64,000 nt of DNA from Daucus carota subsp. sativus (taxonomy: Eukaryota; Streptophyta; Magnoliopsida; Apiales; Apiaceae): positions 33,629,598 through 33,693,597 of the forward strand of contig NC_030385.2 of NCBI RefSeq assembly GCF_001625215.2, given 5' to 3'. Each line of letters opens with the position of its first letter. Position 1 is the first letter of the stretch. The notes beneath the pieces were generated by a model, which saw nothing but the letters and a program-made list of their open reading frames with translations, was not told where the DNA came from and did no database searches. A program made the position numbers and the translations under genes. Shown here piece by piece: positions 59,030 through 64,000 of the stretch.

Positions 59030-62000
59030 ATGTCGGTTACTACAGACTCCACGGAAGTGATGATTACAGAAGAGCGAAAGCCTCTTCTACTTGACAATCA
59101 AACTCCAATTCAACAACGCCTCGTCTCTCTCGACGTCTTTCGTGGTTTCACTGTACTCGTAGGCTTTTCTTCACTACTCTCTCTATTCACTCATTATTTA
59201 TTAATTATAGTAATCTGTGAGCTGAATGATTAATCATGTGTTTTTTTTTATTAATCATGTGTTTTTAATATGTTTGGGATAGCTGATGATACTGGTTGAT
59301 AATGCTGGCGGTGCTTTTCCCTCAATTAATCACTCTCCCTGGTTTGGTGTCACGCTGGCCGATTTTGTAATGCCTTTTTTCCTTTTTGCTGTTGGTATTT
59401 CCGTTGCTCTTGTCTTCAAGGTACCGGTATTTAATTCACCCTGAAATTTTATTATCTAGCGTAGTTAGTTGCGGATTCTGAATTATGATTTGCTACATTG
59501 TGCAGAGAGTGGACGACAAACGAGCTGCAACCAAGAAAGTGATTTTGAGAAGTATTAAGCTTTTTTTGTTGGGAATAGTCTTACAAGGTAATGATATTGT
59601 TCTTTCCTAATGTCCTTTGTAAAGACTCGTTCATGGTTTTATTTTTGTTTTGGTTCGCCATTTTGCACGTACCTTTTTATGTTTAGTGTGAAGTTTTTGT
59701 TGAAAATTTCGTTTATCAAGTTGCGAGAAATTTGCTTTAGGTAATATTCGTAATATTAATCATGATGCACCAATAGCATTTAGAACGTTTAGAAAAGGGA
59801 CTTCATGTGATTTGCTTGTGTAGTACACACCGTTTAATTCATTGGCTGAAAATCTGTGTTTTCTATTTTTAGATTTTTAGTTTTCGGCTTGTACGCAATA
59901 TGATATGACTTGTTCTCGACAAAGGAATTTCTAATACAAGGAAGTCTACTTTTTACTTTTTTACTACTATATCCATGCATAAAGGCAATTTCTTTCTATT
60001 TAAAAAACCTCAGTCACATTATTGAATGCTGAATTAGGCGGGTATGTTCACGGCCATGGAGATTTAACTTATGGAGTTGATATCACCAAGATGCGACTCA
60101 TGGGAGTGCTGCAGGTAGCCTGACTTTTTTTGTGTTGCTGGTATTGCACGTTCATGGTGCCACCAAGTACAAAAATCTTGTATTTTGAATGTCCTATCGA
60201 TAGTCGTGTGACATGGTTCTAGTTCTGCGATGGTGCTTAATATAGCTCGCTTAGACATATTAGAGATCACTTGGATAACTTTCCTATATTGGTGTTGCCA
60301 TAGTACAAATGAGCTCCAGATCTCAATTGCTGTACTTTGTAACATACAGAGAATCTCAATTGGATATATGCTGGCTTCTGTTGCTGAGATCTGGCTTGTA
60401 AACAACATCGTGGTCGACACAGCTGCAACTTTTACAAAAAAATACTACAAGCAGTGGTAAGTATATAATCTAGGATTTTCATATATTCCAAGTCTCAGGC
60501 AGTTCATTTTAGGTTTCTTATGTTGCTGATATTCTAGAGCACCAATCTGTATCCTAACTTTAGATTACTTCAGAACCTGATTTTGGTCACTTGATAACTT
60601 TTTTTTTTCTCAATATTGTAATTTGTAAGTGCGAATGACTGGTCTTGCAGAAACTTGTTTTTATCAGTATATAATAATATGAACTAATGCCTTTATAGTC
60701 AATAGTTTATGAGTACAAAGCCCAGAGGGTTCGCAAATGCTGTTGGCTTGGAATTGTGTCTCAAACAATGTATTTGTCTCTCATCAATGATAGCAGTTCT
60801 CATGGTCCTGTGTCGTTAAAGTTATGCTAATTGATGCAACCCAGCAGCTATAGAGTGTTACTTATTTTAGAGACCTACTTGCAAATCATCTGTGGTTTTT
60901 ACCATCATCGCAGTTTATAACCAATGATTGAATCTTCTTTCGTGAGTCTTCTTTATGTACCATATCTACATCAAAGAAGTTGAAATCAAGAAGGGTTATT
61001 GTTGATACATATTTTGTAAACGAATTTATCGCGCAGAATGAATTTCTTTGCATTTTTTGAGTTCTTGTGCATCATATTCAAATTGGAATTCACAACATGT
61101 GTCTCTTCTCTTTGCACGCGCCATCAATCTCATACCTATCAAATATAGAACCTTTTAATTTCTGTCTTCTATCGTCAGTAAAATGAAACCAATAAAATAT
61201 TAATAAGAATTACATTTGGAGGCTGCTATTCTAGTTACCAGTTATAATATTTTGCTGCAGGATGATTGCCATCTTATTAGGGTCACTGTATATGTGCTTG
61301 CTGTATGGTCTTTATGTTCCAAACTGGAAGTTCGAAGTTTCAAGTAGTAGCTGGACCTCGCTGAAGGATGAATATACATCACAGGCTCAAATTGTGAGTC
61401 AATAAATAGTTATATGTTTATTGTTTTCTGAATCTCAGCTTACATTAAAAATGTGTACCTCTGGAAGGTACAATGTGGGATGAGGGGTAGTCTTGAACCT
61501 CCTTGCAATGCAGTTGGCTTGGTTGATCGAATACTTATCGGTGAACATCATCTATACAAGCACCCTGTCTACAGAAGAACACAGGTAAACTGTAGCACCT
61601 CCTCTGTGACTTGAATTATTTATGTACCTAAAAACTTAAAATCAGTTCTGAGTGGTTCACTTCCTCTGGTAACAGGATTGCAGTGTTAATTCTCCCGATT
61701 ATGGACCACTACCTCCAAATTTCCCTGGGTGGTGTCTTGCCCCTTTCGAACCTGAAGGTATTTTAAGGTTAGACTAACTTCCTTCTATATTGGTCTAGTG
61801 CCTATTTTTGTTTGAAGTCTATATTGTGTTTATAGTGCCAAAACACTGACAAAAGTAGTCTATACTCTATAGGCTTTAATGATGGTAAAAAGCTAGAAGA
61901 ATAGACACCATCGGAAATTTAATACACTATGCATCCATTTGGTCTTAACACTTTTTGATATATATCCAATCCTTTATTACATTTATTAGCTATAGATGAA

Positions 62001-63495
62001 ATTACTAGCGTTCGTGTCTGCTAGAAATATGCAAACCACTACTCTAATTGTGTCTAAAATAACTTGGGGATTATAAATATCATATAGGTAAAGAAAGCAA
62101 GTACATTTGAATTGTATTATATTTTTTTATCCTTTTAATATATCCGTAGTCTCATATCTTGTCATCCTATTTGGCACATTTATAGCTTGGTATTGTATAC
62201 TGTATAATACAAATTAGTAATGCAATCTATGATTATGTTATTAGTCAAGAAGAAAGCATTATGAGTGAATTGTCTTGGTTAAGACTTACGAACCTGTCGA
62301 GTCCTTTTCACAATCCTTTACTTATGTACACCATCCTAGAGAAAACTGCCACTCTATTTTCATTGGTATATCCTAATACAAATGTATCTCTAGTTTCTTT
62401 TTATGAGTGTACGTACGTGTATAGGTATCTAAGACAAGAATTAGATCAAAATTAAATTTTTTCCAAGACGTCATGCTTAGTATTAATTTGTTGTGAAATC
62501 TCAACTTTATTTTTAAATTATTGTATCTAAAATAAGCTTTTTTATAAGGTCTTGTGATCATGTTATATGTCAACAAGAAATCTAACTAATATAAGTGAAT
62601 TGCTTCGATTGGGACCTGCTAACTTGTCAGGTTTTTTTTATTATTCTTTATTTATGTACACTATCTTAAGAAAACTGCTACTTATCTTATTTTAGCTGTC
62701 CTAATTCAAATATTTTTGTAGTTTTTTTTAATATTTTTGTATTTATTGGTAGTCAAAACAAAATTGAGGATAAGTGCAAGTATCAAAGGAGAACTCATAT
62801 GTTGTATCTGTAATATCAGATATATAGACTTACGATGTTTGGGGAATTACTAAGCTTTATTAGTTTATTTAGTCAAGATTTTTTGTGATGCTCAACTCTT
62901 AATCTTTACACTATCAGCTTAAAAAAATATCCAGTTATCAAATTTCTCATTTGTTTTATTGCATAAAATATATAGTTCCCTAATGGCCGCTGTTACGTGT
63001 TTTGTGGGTCTGCACTTTGGGCACATAATCGTGCATTTTGAGGTACCACAACTTTAAGTCTCTCATTTTGATCAAAAAATAAAAACACAAATATTTTTTT
63101 TCCCTTTCTGTTTGTCCTTTTTCATCAACTGATATTTTCTTGACTCTCTCATCTCTCATCTCATATCGCATATTCTGTTTTCCGACCTACAGTGCTAGAT
63201 TTCTCCAACATAAAAATATCTCACTTTGTGCAGTGCCATAAGCATAGGGTGATTCTGTGGTCCATATCTGCTTCCTTTCTGCTGACATCTGGATTTTTTG
63301 TGGCATTGTTAGGTATTTTCTATACAATCGCGTTGCTTTAAAATTACCAAATTTTACTGTGTTTTCATTTATTGTACCTGCATCATGTACACAAATCTTC
63401 CAGGAGTTCCTCTGTCCAAACCATTATATACGTTGAGTTATATGTGCGTCACAGCAGGAGCATCGGGTTTCCTCTTAACCATTTTCTTTTACATT
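59030..63495 (+). CDS. Heparan-alpha-glucosaminide N-acetyltransferase-like (HGSNAT/YeiB) membrane protein, 3' end outside window
   Basis: Eleven coding exons: 59030-59158, 59283-59420, 59506-59587, 60038-60114, 60350-60456, 61261-61393, 61468-61584, 61676-61767, 62976-63042, 63234-63312, 63404-63495; 371 residues so far, all in frame. The start is MSVTTDSTEVMITEERKPLL, then RLVSLDVFRGFTVLLMILVDN and GGAFPSINHSPWFGVTLADF, the family signature, with multiple membrane spans (FVMPFFLFAVGISVALVF, ILLGSLYMCLLYGLYVPNW and others). Human HGSNAT acetylates heparan sulfate in lysosomes; plants lack heparan sulfate, so the plant substrate is unknown to me. At least one more exon (EWMGMNA-like region) is expected but is not present before 64000. 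A GTG codon precedes the ATG. Confidence 0.9.
59229..59261. repeat. Poly-T insertion with 12 bp flanking duplication (scar D)
   Basis: ATTAATCATGTG at 59229-59240 and 59250-59261 flank nine T residues, in intron 1 of the HGSNAT-like gene. Confidence 0.55.
62233..62740. repeat. Diverged tandem duplication in HGSNAT-like intron 8
   Basis: Two copies offset about 330 bp share GTGAATTG, ACCTG.(C/T)..TTGTC-type sequence, TTATGTACAC.ATC and GAAAACTGC.ACT in the same order. Confidence 0.7.
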
Positions 63496-64000
63496 GTAAG
63501 TTTAATATTGATGTACTGTTATCATATCGAAGTTTTGATTAGTAGATTATTTACAATAGGATTATTATTATTTCGAAGTATGTTTGTGTGTGTGTGTGTG
63601 TATTTCTTTATCACTAAGTTAAGTTTGTATATTTGAGTTTAGTATCAGTCAAGTTCTACTTAGTTGCTGCAACTTGTACAGTTTTAGTAATGATTCAATT
63701 TGTTCAATTTCATTTTCTCAAGGCCCATAGCCATGCATGTTTAAGAACATATTTTGATCTGCAGAATCTTTTAGATTGTGATTCTTGGAGTTTCGTTACT
63801 CATTTTAATGCTAACCTAGATCAGTAGAAGCGGCTGGCTTATTATACTCTACAGTCTACAGAATGTGATGTGACCTGTCAAGTATCATTTTTACCCTTAT
63901 AGCCGCTGATAAACTTGACCTGAAATACTATATTATTACCTTTTGGATTGGTGAAGATATTGCATTCAAAAGTCAAAAATGTAGGCATCTTAAGTGTCTC
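63496..64000. other. Partial intron of the HGSNAT-like gene to window end
   Basis: Follows the GTAAGT donor of the exon ending at 63495. No continuation exon recognised; includes a short GT run near 63584-63601. Confidence 0.5.

Overview
This is a 64 kb piece of nuclear DNA from a flowering plant, almost certainly a eudicot and probably an asterid. It is AT-rich, has compact multi-exon genes with GT-AG introns (and two GC-AG introns), and carries many MITEs. Plant-specific families are present: chloroplast CP12, glutamyl endopeptidase, COBRA-like, CSLD and GATL. An Apiaceae origin is only a guess. No bacterial, viral or CRISPR-like system is visible. The genes look like ordinary conserved housekeeping and cell-wall genes; the unusual content lies in the mobile elements and repeats between and inside them.

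Layout, left to right: a decayed CYP89-type P450 (-, about 303-886); COX5C with a long leader intron (+, 1560-3397); chloroplast glutamyl endopeptidase CGEP with 14 coding exons (-, 5953-14357); CP12 (-, 15282-15665); a possible orphan first exon of a kinase-like gene (-, 16767-16827); a small secreted or membrane protein of unknown function (+, 17724-18467); a TXNDC9/PLP3-type thioredoxin-fold protein (-, 19246-23277); an LTR-retrotransposon remnant and a hAT element with a nested Stowaway MITE (24.3-26.1 kb); a DUF789 protein (+, 26774-30862); a SYP4-type syntaxin (+, 33403-38167); a COBRA-like GPI-anchored protein (-, 38778-40882); a mobile-element island (41.4-46.6 kb) that includes a gene-capturing transposon carrying a pectin methylesterase scrap; a CSLD5-like cellulose synthase-like protein (+, 47433-51462); a GATL glycosyltransferase (-, 54817-55899); and the 5' part of an HGSNAT/YeiB-like acyltransferase (+, 59030 to beyond the window end).

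The genes do not form an operon or an obvious metabolic cluster. Loose themes are chloroplast function (CGEP, CP12) and cell wall plus membrane traffic (SYP4, COBL, CSLD, GATL), but their adjacency is probably chance. I assembled exons by hand from reading frame, splice consensus and remembered family sequences. Every multi-exon model keeps frame throughout and gives a length close to the family norm.

The most interesting non-genic signals are: (1) four tiny T-rich insertions, each flanked by a perfect 12-14 bp duplication, three of them 290-375 bp upstream of a start codon; (2) the pectin-methylesterase-carrying element with 8 bp target duplications; (3) a 428 bp hAT-like element with a perfect 26 bp palindrome inside a CGEP intron; (4) several MITE-in-MITE nests; (5) a 90 nt CGEP intron that is translatable in frame.
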